From Cellulomonas sp. NS3 (lineage in GTDB: Bacteria; Actinomycetota; Actinomycetes; Actinomycetales; Cellulomonadaceae): 64,000 nt of DNA. The DNA is taken from the NCBI RefSeq assembly GCF_024757985.1, contig NZ_CP103289.1:434001-498000 (forward strand), in the 5' to 3' direction. Every line of letters begins with the position of its first letter. The first letter of the stretch is position 1. The notes under the pieces were generated by a model. The model saw nothing but the letters and a program-made list of their open reading frames with translations, searched no databases and had not been told where the DNA came from. Positions 24,921-33,482 of this stretch are shown here, in pieces. The translations under genes and the position numbers were made by a program.

Positions 24921-26054
24921 GTGGCTGGTGTGGACCCGACGCTCCCGCGCCTGCCGCTCGACGACCCCGGGCTGCGGACCCGGCACCTGCTCGCGCTGCC
25001 CGCGGGCATCGGGCCCGACGAGGTCGAGGTCCTCGCGGTCTCGCGGTTCCCCTCCGCGCGGTGGGAGAGCCGGCCCGGCGTCCCGCAGCAGCGTGCGGCC
25101 GGGGCGCGTGGCGCCCGGGGAGCTGGTGCGACGCCCGGCGTGCTGCGCGTCTCGCGGCTCTCGACGCTGACCGGCCCGTACGGCGTCGAGCCCGGCGACG
25201 CGCTGAGCCTGGGGCTGCCCGCGACGACGGCCGTGGTCTATGACGCCGCCTGCCCGCGCGAGCGGGGTGAGCGCCCGTACCCCGGCGGCGACCGCGACGG
25301 CCTCAAGCGCGCGTTCCCCGACGCGGTGCCGGTCCGCGAGGAGGAGCGCGTGCTGCTCTGGCTCGTGGCCGTCGCCCGGCGCCTCGGCGGGTCGGTGCGG
25401 ACCGGGGAGCGCGGCACCGTGCTCACGCCCGACATCGACGCCGCGATCGACCTGACCGTCTACACGCGCGGGTGGCTCGAGCCCGAGGAGACGCTCGCCG
25501 TCGTCCAGCAGGTCCTGCCGCGGGCCCGGCTCGCGATGGAGGGCGTGCCGTGGGAGGGCCCCGCGCCCGACGCCGGACGCCACGCCCGCCCCGGGCTCGC
25601 GGCGCTCGGCGTCCCCGAGCGAGGTGGTGCCGGGCTGCGCGACGCGCTCGAGCGCCACGGCATCGAGGACGAGGACCTGCGCCGGCGCCTGCACGCCGAG
25701 GCCGAGGCGTACGACCGAGCGATGCTCGCCGAGCCCCCGCCGCAGACCGGGTACGGCGCGCTCGTCGACCTCGGCGTCGACGGGCTGCTCGCGATCGAGG
25801 TGCACGGCGAGGAGGTCCTGCCGCCCCTGCTGCGCGAGCTGCCGTGGGCCAGGGCCGGCGCCGTCGCGTACCGCGTGCGGTGGGAGCCGACCGACATCGA
25901 GGAGCTCGAGCTCGAGCGGCCGTCGTTCCAGCACCGGGTCGCGCGCGGGCGGGCGATGCCGCAGGTCCAGGCCGTCGCGCGGGCGCTGCACGCGGCCGTG
26001 GGCGGGGAGATCGCCGACGCGGCGGAGTTCCTGGTCAACCCCGCGGACCTCTGA
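24921..26054 (+). CDS. hypothetical protein downstream of dcd
   Basis: 377 residues from GTG 24921, one base after the dcd stop, so probably in one transcript. I do not recognise the family. The N-terminal half has mixed beta/alpha character, and there are several acidic/basic motifs (RLSTLTGPYGVEPGDALSLG, TVYTRGWLEPEETLAVV, LVDLGVDGLLAIEVHGEE). No signal peptide or membrane segment. A 13-residue Ala/Gly/Arg-rich stretch near residue 60 looks like a linker. Confidence 0.7.
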   Translation: MAGVDPTLPRLPLDDPGLRTRHLLALPAGIGPDEVEVLAVSRFPSARWESRPGVPQQRAAGARGARGAGATPGVLRVSRLSTLTGPYGVEPGDALSLGLPATTAVVYDAACPRERGERPYPGGDRDGLKRAFPDAVPVREEERVLLWLVAVARRLGGSVRTGERGTVLTPDIDAAIDLTVYTRGWLEPEETLAVVQQVLPRARLAMEGVPWEGPAPDAGRHARPGLAALGVPERGGAGLRDALERHGIEDEDLRRRLHAEAEAYDRAMLAEPPPQTGYGALVDLGVDGLLAIEVHGEEVLPPLLRELPWARAGAVAYRVRWEPTDIEELELERPSFQHRVARGRAMPQVQAVARALHAAVGGEIADAAEFLVNPADL

Positions 26055-26105
26055 CGCGCCGATAAACGGTTGTCGCCCGGGCGCCGGGCGGGCGACGTTG
26101 GACGG

Positions 26106-27074
26106 GTGACCCCCGACACCGGCGCCGGCGTGCGCACCCGGACCAGCGCCGAGCAGGACGACGACGGGCCGACGGTCCCCCTGCCGGACCGCCGGCTCGT
26201 CGACGTGGACGTCGTGCGGCGGCTCGTCGCCCGGCAGCTCCCGCAGTGGGCCGACCTGCCCGTGCGGCCCGTCGAGACCGGCGGCTGGGACAACCAGACC
26301 TTCCGCCTCGGCGACCGCATGACCGTCCGGCTGCCGACCGCCGCCGAGTACGCGCGCGCCGTCGAGAAGGAGCACCGGTGGCTCCCGGTGCTCGCGCCGC
26401 AGCTCCCGCTGCCGGTCCCCGTACCGCTGGCCCTGGGCCGGCCCGGCGAGGGGTTCCGCTTCCCGTGGTCGGTGTACGGGTGGATCGAGGGTGAGCGCGC
26501 CGGCCGCGACACGGTGCAGGACCTGACCACGTTCGCCGAGGACCTGGCCGGCTTCCTCGTCGCCCTGCGCGGGGTCGACGCCGCGGACGGGCCGGCGCCG
26601 GGGCTGCACAGCTGGTTCCGCGGCGGCCCGCTGCTGACGTACGACGAGCAGACCCGGGACATGATCGAGGTGCTCGGCGACCTCGTCCCGGGCGACCTCG
26701 CGACGCAGGTGTGGGAGACGGCGCTGCGCGCGACGTGGGACGGCCCGCCGGTGTGGTTCCACGGGGACGTCGCGGTCGGCAACCTGCTCGTGCGCGACGG
26801 GGTGCTGTCGGCCGTCATCGACTTCGGCACGTGCGGCGTCGGGGACCCCGCGTGCGACCTGGCGATCGCGTGGACGCTGTTCTCCGGCGAGAGCCGCGAC
26901 GTGTACCGGGAGCGGCTCGGCGTGGACCCCGGCACGTGGGCCCGGGGGCGCGGGTGGGCGCTGTGGAAGGCGCTGCTCGTCTACGCCGGCGAGCTCGGGA
27001 CCGACGCCGCCGCGGCGGCGGTGACCCGTGCGGTGATCGACGAGATCCTCGACGAGGTCACCGCGTCCGGCTGA
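26106..27074 (+). CDS. aminoglycoside phosphotransferase family protein (intact)
   Basis: 322 residues from GTG 26106. Full kinase-like fold: N-lobe with GGWDNQTFRLGDRMTVRLP (ATP-binding region), hinge RFPWSVYGWIEGE, catalytic loop WFHGDVAVGNLLV and metal loop VIDFGTCGVGDPACDLA. Such enzymes phosphorylate antibiotics or small metabolites; the true substrate is unknown. This intact copy contrasts with the N-lobe-less relative at 5237-5974. Confidence 0.88.
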   Translation: MTPDTGAGVRTRTSAEQDDDGPTVPLPDRRLVDVDVVRRLVARQLPQWADLPVRPVETGGWDNQTFRLGDRMTVRLPTAAEYARAVEKEHRWLPVLAPQLPLPVPVPLALGRPGEGFRFPWSVYGWIEGERAGRDTVQDLTTFAEDLAGFLVALRGVDAADGPAPGLHSWFRGGPLLTYDEQTRDMIEVLGDLVPGDLATQVWETALRATWDGPPVWFHGDVAVGNLLVRDGVLSAVIDFGTCGVGDPACDLAIAWTLFSGESRDVYRERLGVDPGTWARGRGWALWKALLVYAGELGTDAAAAAVTRAVIDEILDEVTASG

Positions 27075-27126
27075 GCGCGGACCGTGGGACCGTGCGCGGG
27101 GCTGTGCGGCGGCGCCCCGCGCGAGC

Positions 27127-27579
27127 ATGCTGGTACGCATGGGAGTACGGCAGATGCACCACGTCGGGGTCGTCGTGCGGGACCTCGACGCGGCGACCGC
27201 GTTCTTCGTCGGGCTCGGGCTCGAGGCCGGCGGGAAGGGCGTCGTCGAGGGCGGGTGGGTCGACCGGGTCGTCGGCCTCGAGGGCGTGCGCTCCGAGATG
27301 GTCATGCTCAGCACGCCCGATGGCCACAACCGGCTCGAGCTCTCGCGGTACCTCGCACCCGAGGACCCGGAGCCCCCGCAGGCGGCCCCGTCGCACCGGC
27401 ACGGGCTCCGGCACGTCGCGTTCCTGGTCGACGACCTCGACGCGGCGCTCGGCCACGTCCGTGACCACGGCTTCACGCTGGTCGGCGACGTGCAGCGCTA
27501 CGAGGACGTCTACCGGCTCTGCTACGTGCGCGGGCCCGAGGGGATCATCGTCGAGCTCGCGGAGGAGCTCGGCGGCTGA
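27127..27579 (+). CDS. VOC (glyoxalase/bleomycin-resistance) family protein
   Basis: 150 residues with two babbab half-units. First metal ligand His in MHHVGVVVRDLDAATAFF, then Glu in NRLELSRY; second half HVAFLVDDLDAALGHV and EGIIVELAEEL. The layout is like lactoylglutathione-lyase and methylmalonyl-CoA-epimerase relatives. The start may be ATG 27127 or ATG 27139; neither has a strong ribosome-binding site. Confidence 0.85.
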   Translation: MLVRMGVRQMHHVGVVVRDLDAATAFFVGLGLEAGGKGVVEGGWVDRVVGLEGVRSEMVMLSTPDGHNRLELSRYLAPEDPEPPQAAPSHRHGLRHVAFLVDDLDAALGHVRDHGFTLVGDVQRYEDVYRLCYVRGPEGIIVELAEELGG

Positions 27580-27632
27580 CGTGTCGGACGGGCGTGCCAC
27601 GGTAGGACGCACGTCGACGAGCGGAGCGCGCC

Positions 27633-28505
27633 GTGCAGTGTGCCGTCAGCATCCCCAACTTCGGTGTCGGGCTGTCCGCCTTCGGCGTCGGCGACCTCGC
27701 GGCGAGCGCCGAGGTGGCCGGGTGGGACGGGTTCTTCCTCTGGGACCACCTGTTCGCGTTCCCGCCGGGACCGGTCGACGTCGTGGACCCGTGGATCGCC
27801 CTGGCGGTCGCGGCGACCCGGACGAGCCGCATCCGGCTCGGGACGGCGGTGACCCCGCTGCCGCGGCGCCGGCCCGTGAAGGTCGCGCGCGAGGTCACGA
27901 CCCTGGACCACCTGGCGTCGGGACGGATCACGCTCGGCGTGGGGATCGGCGCGATGCCGTTCGAGTGGGACCACTGCGGCGAGGAGCCCGACGCGGTCGT
28001 GCGCGGCGACATGCTCGACGAGCACCTCGAGCTGCTGACCCGGCTGTGGTCGGGCGAGGTCGTGCGGCACGAGGGTGTGCACTACCGCGTGTCCGGCGAC
28101 GACTGGGGTGGGCTGGCGCACCCGCCGCCGGTGCAGCGACCTCGCGTGCCGGTGTGGGTCGGCGGCACCTGGCCGGGCGGGCGGCCGTTCCGGCGTGCGG
28201 CCCGCTGGGACGGGGTCCTGCCCATGCGGGTCGACGGGCGGTGGACGGTGGCCGACACCGCGGACGTGACCGCGTTCGTCGGGCGCCACCGGGCCGGCGA
28301 CGCACCGTTCGACGTGGCGGTGCCCGGCGAGACCGATCCCGCCGACCCGGCCGCCGGGGACGAGGTCCGGGCGCACGCCGCCGCGGGGGCGACGTGGTGG
28401 GTCGAGGCGGTGCACCCGTGGCGGTTCGGGTACGAGGACGGCGGCGCCTGGCCCACGCAGGCGATCGAGGCGCGGATCGCGGCCGGTCCGCCGGTGCGCC
28501 GGTGA
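27633..28505 (+). CDS. LLM-class F420/FMN-dependent oxidoreductase
   Basis: 290 residues, luciferase-like TIM barrel: SAEVAGWDGFFLWDHLF, TSRIRLGTAVTPLPRRRPVKVAREVTTLD, SGRITLGVGIGAMPFEW and RVPVWVGGTWPGG. These are typical of actinobacterial flavin- or F420-dependent oxidoreductases acting on small organic molecules. GTG start. It ends before a strong terminator hairpin. Confidence 0.88.
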   Translation: MQCAVSIPNFGVGLSAFGVGDLAASAEVAGWDGFFLWDHLFAFPPGPVDVVDPWIALAVAATRTSRIRLGTAVTPLPRRRPVKVAREVTTLDHLASGRITLGVGIGAMPFEWDHCGEEPDAVVRGDMLDEHLELLTRLWSGEVVRHEGVHYRVSGDDWGGLAHPPPVQRPRVPVWVGGTWPGGRPFRRAARWDGVLPMRVDGRWTVADTADVTAFVGRHRAGDAPFDVAVPGETDPADPAAGDEVRAHAAAGATWWVEAVHPWRFGYEDGGAWPTQAIEARIAAGPPVRR

Positions 28506-28618
28506 GGTCGCCCGGCGAGCTGCCCGTCCGGCCTCTCGTCGTCGGGCACCGCGCGAGGTAGCGTGCGGAGGACAGGTCCCGCGCACCGACCGGTCCCCCC
28601 TCGGCCGGGCGCGCACCG

Positions 28619-28653
28619 CCGGCCCCGTGCAGCCCCGAGCCGCACGGGGCCGG
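28619..28653 (+). terminator. terminator after the LLM oxidoreductase
   Basis: 12-bp stem CCGGCCCCGTGC / GCACGGGGCCGG with an 11-base loop. It is the only clear feature in the 315-base gap 28506-28820. Confidence 0.65.
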
Positions 28654-28820
28654 TGCTTGCCCGGGGGAGGGCGCGGCGCCGGGCCCCGGACGGCCGGCAC
28701 CCGCCCCGACGGTCCTCGGCACCCTCGCCGCGGCGGCCTGCGCGGTATCCCGGGCTGCACCTCCGGGCAGCGTCGGGGAAGCGGTCACGATCTGACCGCT
28801 GCCCTCCCTAGCGTCGACGC

Positions 28821-29966
28821 ATGACCACCGACGAGAGCATCCGCCCGTTCCGCATCGACGTGCCGCAGGCCGACCTCGATGACCTGCACGAGCGCCTCGC
28901 GCGCACCCGCTGGCCCCACGAGCTGCCCGACGTCGGGTGGACGTACGGCGTCCCGACGGACTATGTCCGCGAGCTCGCCGAGCACTGGCGCACCGCCTAC
29001 GACTGGCGCGAGCACGAGGCCCGGCTCAACGCCCACCCGCAGCACGTGACGGACGTCGACGGGCAGACCGTGCACTTCCTGCACGTGCGGTCGCCCGAGC
29101 CCGACGCGCTGCCGCTCGTCCTGGTGCACGGCTGGCCCGGGTCGGTCGTGGAGTTCCTCGACGTGATCGGTCCGCTGAGCGACCCGCGCGCGCACGGCGG
29201 CGACCCGGCCGACGCGTTCCACCTCGTGATCCCGTCGCTGCCCGGCTTCGCGTTCTCGGGGCCGACGCCGGCGGCGGGGAAGGGCTCGACGGACCGGTAC
29301 GCCGAGGTCGTCGCCGAGCTCATGCGCCGGCTCGGCTACGACCGGTACGGCACGCAGGGCGGCGACGTCGGCTCGGTCGTCGGCCCGCAGGTCGGGCGCA
29401 TCGCGACCGAGCACGTCGTCGGCGTGCACGTGAACGCGCTCATGACGCTGCCCGGCTGGGACGTCGACAGCAGCGGCTGGTCCGAGGGCGACCAGGCGCG
29501 GCTCGCGGCGCTCGGCGGCTGGGAGGCGCACGGCGGCTACGCGGCGATCCAGAGCACGCGCCCGCAGACCCTCGCCCCGGCGCTCACCGACTCGCCCGCG
29601 GGCCTGCTCGCGTGGCTCGTCGACGTCTTCGCGACGTACACGAACCCCGGCATCGAGCTGCCCGACAAGGCCGTCGACCGCGACGCCCTGCTGACGGACG
29701 TGAGCGTGTACTGGTTCACCGGGACGATCGGGTCGTCGGCCCGGCTGTACCGGGAGTCGGGGAGCTGGGGCGCCGAGCTGGTGAGCTCCGGGGTGCCGAC
29801 CGCGGTCGCGCTGTTCCCGGGCGACCTGACGCTGCGGCCGATCGCCGAGCAGCAGAACCACGTCGTGCGGTGGACCGAGCTCGACCGCGGCGGGCACTTC
29901 GCGGCGATGGAGGCGCCGGACCTGCTGGTCGACGACGTGCGGGCGTTCTTCCGCAGCCTGCGCTGA
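28821..29966 (+). CDS. epoxide hydrolase (alpha/beta-hydrolase, EHN-type)
   Basis: 381 residues. N-terminal EHN domain ([23 protein letters not shown]), oxyanion motif [10 protein letters not shown], nucleophile Asp in GTQGGDVGS, and C-terminal His in [11 protein letters not shown]. It should hydrolyse epoxides to diols, as in juvenile-hormone/microsomal-type bacterial enzymes. A lid region with [16 protein letters not shown] supplies the tyrosines. Single gene after a terminator. Confidence 0.93.
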   Translation: MTTDESIRPFRIDVPQADLDDLHERLARTRWPHELPDVGWTYGVPTDYVRELAEHWRTAYDWREHEARLNAHPQHVTDVDGQTVHFLHVRSPEPDALPLVLVHGWPGSVVEFLDVIGPLSDPRAHGGDPADAFHLVIPSLPGFAFSGPTPAAGKGSTDRYAEVVAELMRRLGYDRYGTQGGDVGSVVGPQVGRIATEHVVGVHVNALMTLPGWDVDSSGWSEGDQARLAALGGWEAHGGYAAIQSTRPQTLAPALTDSPAGLLAWLVDVFATYTNPGIELPDKAVDRDALLTDVSVYWFTGTIGSSARLYRESGSWGAELVSSGVPTAVALFPGDLTLRPIAEQQNHVVRWTELDRGGHFAAMEAPDLLVDDVRAFFRSLR

Positions 29967-30062
29967 GCTCGCGCCCGCGGACCCTGGCGCGCACCGCCCG
30001 GCCGGGTGGGCGCCGGGGCCCGCGGGACCGGAACCCGGTCGCCTCGCTCCGACGCCCGGGCG

Positions 30063-30413
30063 TCACGCGTTCGAGCGGACCACGCACCACTCGTTGCCCT
30101 CGGGGTCCAGCAGCACCTGGAACGAGCCCGCGACGTCGTGGTGCACGTCGCCCTGCCGCACCGCACCGAGCGCCTCGGCCTGCGCGGTCCCGACCTCGAT
30201 GTCCTCGACCAGCACGTCGAGGTGCAGGCGGTTCTTGACCGTCTTGCCCTCGGGGACGCGCTGGAACGCGAGGTCGGGCGAGCCGGGGGAGCGCAGCGTG
30301 TGCCAGTCGTCGTCGCGCACGCGGTGCTCACCGCCCAGCACGTCCGCCCAGAACCGCCCGAGCAGGCCCGGGTCCGCACAGTCGATGACGACCTCGTCGA
30401 CGCGTCCGATCAT
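30063..30413 (-). CDS. VOC family protein, short form
   Basis: 116 residues. Glyoxalase-like fold: DEVVIDCADPGLLGRFWADVLGG at the start, PEGKTVKNRLHLDV in the middle and FQVLLDPEGNEWCVVRS at the end. This is the common actinobacterial glyoxalase_6-type layout. It resembles the VOC protein at 45925-46311 (shared KNRLHLD / PEGNE pattern), so the two are probably paralogs. Confidence 0.85.
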   Translation of the reverse strand: MIGRVDEVVIDCADPGLLGRFWADVLGGEHRVRDDDWHTLRSPGSPDLAFQRVPEGKTVKNRLHLDVLVEDIEVGTAQAEALGAVRQGDVHHDVAGSFQVLLDPEGNEWCVVRSNA

Positions 30414-30446
30414 CCGGCGAGCGTAGCCAGCGCCGCGGGTGCGCCG

Positions 30447-30806
30447 TCAGCTGTCGGCGGGAGCGTCCCAGTCGGTGAGCGCCACCACGGCCCCGAGCAC
30501 CGCGGCCGAGCCCAGCCACAGCGCGCGGGCCCGCGGCTCCTTCGCGATGCCCGTGAGCAGCGGCAGCGCGAGGTACAGCGGGTCCGCGGCGAGGTCGATC
30601 GCGCGGTGCGTCCGGAACGACAGGAGCCGGCGGACCGCGATCGGGCTGTCGGTGAGGGCGTTGACGGCGACGGTGACGGCGCCGAACGCGCCGAAGAAGA
30701 CCCGGGCCCGAGTGCTGAGCCCGAGCAGGTGCGGCGCGGCGAGGAGGGTCGCGCCGAGCGTGTGGTCGAGCGCGACGTGGGCGGTGCGGCGGATCGGCTT
30801 CGTCAT
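30447..30806 (-). CDS. small integral membrane protein
   Basis: 119 residues with about four hydrophobic segments (LGATLLAAPHLLGL, VFFGAFGAVTVAVNAL, DPLYLALPLLTGI, LWLGSAAVLGAVVAL) and short loops. Family not identified; similar to small SPW-like membrane proteins. It lies 33 bases upstream of the VOC gene on the same strand and may be co-transcribed with it. Confidence 0.7.
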   Translation of the reverse strand: MTKPIRRTAHVALDHTLGATLLAAPHLLGLSTRARVFFGAFGAVTVAVNALTDSPIAVRRLLSFRTHRAIDLAADPLYLALPLLTGIAKEPRARALWLGSAAVLGAVVALTDWDAPADS

Positions 30807-30981
30807 CTTCCCGAGGCTAGGACGGGGTCGGGTCGTGCTCCACCGGAGCGCCGCGCTCCGGCGGCCCGGACGGATGGCCGGACTGCTCCGCGCCAGGGCC
30901 GAAAGTCCTGGTCATGGCGGCCGATAGGGGTCTCGAGGCCTTCCCGTACGAGGACGGTCCGCTACGGAAGGCGCTCGTCGA

Positions 30982-32454
30982 ATGTCTGCACGCATGTCTG
31001 CTCCCCGGGCGCGGCGCCTCGTCGCCGCCGGAGTCATCGCCACCGTCCTGACCGCGGGGAGCGTCGGCGCCGCCGCCGCGACGCCCGTCGAGGGTCCCGT
31101 CGAGACCGGCGTCGAGGCGCCCGCCGGCCCCGAGGCGCCCGTCGAGGAGCTGCCGTCGGTGGACGCGCCGGCCGAGGGCGACGCCCCCGTCGAGGGCGGG
31201 TCCCCGGCCGAGGGGACCCCCGAGGTGCAGGCTCCGGTCGAGAGCGAGACCCCCGCCGAGGGCGAGACGCCGGTCGAGGGCGAGGCTCCGGTCGAGGGCG
31301 AGGCCCCGGTCGAGGGTGAGGCCCCGGTCGAGGGCCCGATCGACGGCGAGACCCCCGTCGAGGGGGAGAACCCCGAGGGCGTCGAGGTCGTGCCCCCGAC
31401 CGTCAAGGACGAGACCCTCACCTTCACCGCCGGCGAGACGTTCCGTGTCGACCTGTCCGAGCTCGTGACCCTGGGCACCGGCGCGCTCGAGTCCATCGAC
31501 GTGTGGGGCAACGCGGGCGACGTCCAGGTCGGCTTCGACCCCGAGACGCACATCCTGACGCTGTCGGCCTGGGAGGGCGGCACGGGCACCCTCGAGTACG
31601 TCGCGCACGCCCGCACCGAGGGCGCGAACGGTCAGGTGGAGCGGTCCAACACGGGCACCCTGACGATCGTCGCGGTCGACGCCCCCAAGCCCGCCATCTC
31701 GTGGGCCGCGACGCCGGCGGCGTCGACCACGTCGACCACCGCGCGGTTCACCGTGAACGTCGACGCCGGCGACTACGCGCTCGGCTACGTCGTCGACCTG
31801 CACCCCGAGGCCCAGTCGGCGTCGCCCGTCATGGTCGAGGGCAACACGTTCGAGCTCACCGGGCTCTCGGTGGGTCGCCACACGATCCGCGTCGTCGTCG
31901 AGCGCGGCGCCGGCTGGAGCGCGCTGGACTACGCCTGGGACGTCGTCGCGCCCGGTGCCCCGGCGGCGCCCGTCGCCGCCCCGGTGCTCACCGTCGACGC
32001 CATCCCCGCCTCCGTGGTCCGCGCCGGTCTGCGTCGCGGTGCGGTCGGCGAGTCGGTCGCCATCATCCAGCGCGTCGTCGGCGTCGAGGCGGACGGTCGC
32101 TTCGGCGCCGCGACCCGCGCCGCGGTCATCGCGTTCCAGCGGGCCCACGGCCTCGTGGCGGACGGCATCGTCGGCCCGCTCACGTGGGCCGCGATCGTCG
32201 AGGCCGCCAACGGCGGGACGGCGGCCGCCCCGGTGACCGCGACCTCGATCCCGGCGGCGCAGATCGCCCGCGGCATCTCGCGCGGTGCGGTCGGCTCGTC
32301 CGTCTCGGTGATCCAGCGGATCGTCGGCGCGAACCCGGACGGGCGCTTCGGCCCCCGCACGCAGGCCGCGGTCCGCGCCTGGCAGCGGTCGCACGGCCTG
32401 GTCGCCGACGGCATCGTCGGCCGTCTGACCTGGGCGGCGATGGTCGCGCGCTGA
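30982..32454 (+). CDS. secreted protein with two peptidoglycan-binding domains
   Basis: 490 residues. A signal peptide (residues 1-33, ending GAAAA) is followed by a long acidic low-complexity region of Pro-Val-Glu-Gly-Glu repeats (about 34-135), two beta-rich domains (about 140-330) and two peptidoglycan_binding_1 repeats at the C-terminus (RRGAVGESVAIIQRVVGVEA and RGAVGSSVSVIQRIVG, each ending in LTWAA). It is probably anchored to the wall through the C-terminal repeats. No catalytic domain is evident. Confidence 0.82.
   Translation: MSARMSAPRARRLVAAGVIATVLTAGSVGAAAATPVEGPVETGVEAPAGPEAPVEELPSVDAPAEGDAPVEGGSPAEGTPEVQAPVESETPAEGETPVEGEAPVEGEAPVEGEAPVEGPIDGETPVEGENPEGVEVVPPTVKDETLTFTAGETFRVDLSELVTLGTGALESIDVWGNAGDVQVGFDPETHILTLSAWEGGTGTLEYVAHARTEGANGQVERSNTGTLTIVAVDAPKPAISWAATPAASTTSTTARFTVNVDAGDYALGYVVDLHPEAQSASPVMVEGNTFELTGLSVGRHTIRVVVERGAGWSALDYAWDVVAPGAPAAPVAAPVLTVDAIPASVVRAGLRRGAVGESVAIIQRVVGVEADGRFGAATRAAVIAFQRAHGLVADGIVGPLTWAAIVEAANGGTAAAPVTATSIPAAQIARGISRGAVGSSVSVIQRIVGANPDGRFGPRTQAAVRAWQRSHGLVADGIVGRLTWAAMVAR
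31261..31332 (+). repeat. 18-base tandem repeat in coding sequence
   Basis: Four near-identical 18-base units (GGCGAGGCCCCGGTCGAG type), each encoding GE(T/A)PVE, in the acidic stalk of the peptidoglycan-binding protein. Copy number is likely to vary between strains. Confidence 0.8.
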
Positions 32455-32466
32455 CCTCACCCGCAC

Positions 32467-32508
32467 CACGCAGCCGTCCTCGCCGTCGCCGGCGGGGGCG
32501 GCTGCGTG
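32467..32508 (+). terminator. terminator after the peptidoglycan-binding gene
   Basis: 10-bp stem CACGCAGCCG / CGGCTGCGTG with a GC-rich inner part, 12 bases past the stop codon. Confidence 0.6.
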
Positions 32509-32569
32509 CGTCCGGGCCGGGCGCGAAAATCCCGCGCTCGCCGGGTGCCGGCGCCGCTACCGTCGCCGC

Positions 32570-33439
32570 GTGCGCCAGCTCCCCGACACCTTCGCCCCCG
32601 ACGCCGTCGCGCGCGTCGACGCGCTGCTCGACGACCTCGTCGAGCGGCACGGCGTCGCGATCCCGCTCGCGATCGAGAGCGGAAGCCGCGCCTGGGGCTT
32701 CCCGTCGCCCGACAGCGACTACGACTGCCGGTTCGTCTACGTCCGCCGTGACGAGGACTACCTCAGCCCGTGGGACGTGCGCGACGTGCTGGAGTCGGCG
32801 CCCGACGGCGTGCTCGACGTCAACGGGTGGGACCTGCGCAAGGCCGTGCAGCTGCTCGTGCGCGGCAACGCGACCGTGCCGGAGTGGGCGGGCTCGCCGC
32901 TGGTCTACCGCGGCGACGAGGTGTTCCGCCGCGACCTGCTCGCCCTCGCCGACCGCGTCGCGGACCGGGCGCGCGTCGCGACGCACTACGCGCACCTCGG
33001 GCAGACGCAGTGGGCGCGGTTCCTGACCGCCGACGGGCGGATGCCGCTGAAGAAGCTGTTCTACGCGCTGCGTCCCGCGCTCGCGGTGCTCTGGCTGCGC
33101 GAGCACCCGACGTCCGCCGTGCCGCCGATGCGCCTGCAGGACCTCGTCGCGCAGGTGCCGCTCGGGGCGCCGGTCGTGCGCGCCGTCGAGGACCTCGTCG
33201 CGCTCAAGGCGACGACGCGCGAGCTCGGCGTCGGGGCGGTCCCGGCGCCGATCCGCACGCTCGTCGAGCGCGAGCTCCGGCACGAGGAGTGGATGTCGGT
33301 GCGGCGCTCGCCGACGGCCGTCGCGGCCGCCCGCGAGGACGCCGCGGAGTTCTTCCGGGACGCCGTGCGGACGTACGGGTCACGGCGGACCGGCACGGCC
33401 GGAGCGTCCGCCGACGGGGCGGCGGTCGGCGCGGCGTGA
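32570..33439 (+). CDS. RlaP-like nucleotidyltransferase (RNA-repair associated)
   Basis: 289 residues. DNA-polymerase-beta-type nucleotidyltransferase head with IESGSRAWGFPSPDSDYDCRF (Gly-Ser, then two acidic residues as metal ligands) near residue 37, and a helical C-terminal part (PLKKLFYALRPALAVLWL). This matches the RlaP/YcgL-like family that occurs in RNA-repair gene neighbourhoods with Rsr, RtcB or RNA ligases. The start could be the GTG at 32570. It stands alone between a terminator and a convergent phytase gene; the TROVE gene is 17 kb away. Confidence 0.82.
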   Translation: MRQLPDTFAPDAVARVDALLDDLVERHGVAIPLAIESGSRAWGFPSPDSDYDCRFVYVRRDEDYLSPWDVRDVLESAPDGVLDVNGWDLRKAVQLLVRGNATVPEWAGSPLVYRGDEVFRRDLLALADRVADRARVATHYAHLGQTQWARFLTADGRMPLKKLFYALRPALAVLWLREHPTSAVPPMRLQDLVAQVPLGAPVVRAVEDLVALKATTRELGVGAVPAPIRTLVERELRHEEWMSVRRSPTAVAAAREDAAEFFRDAVRTYGSRRTGTAGASADGAAVGAA

Positions 33440-33475
33440 GGGCGGGCGCACCTCGTACGGGGTGCGCCCGCCCTC
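33438..33475. terminator. bidirectional terminator
   Basis: 15-bp perfect stem GAGGGCGGGCGCACC / GGTGCGCCCGCCCTC between the convergent nucleotidyltransferase and phytase genes. Confidence 0.8.
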
Positions 33476-33482
33476 GCGCAGG

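Noticed and set aside
31200-31380. Minisatellite or regulatory repeat
   Set aside because: The 18-base units keep the reading frame and encode the acidic stalk of a secreted protein.
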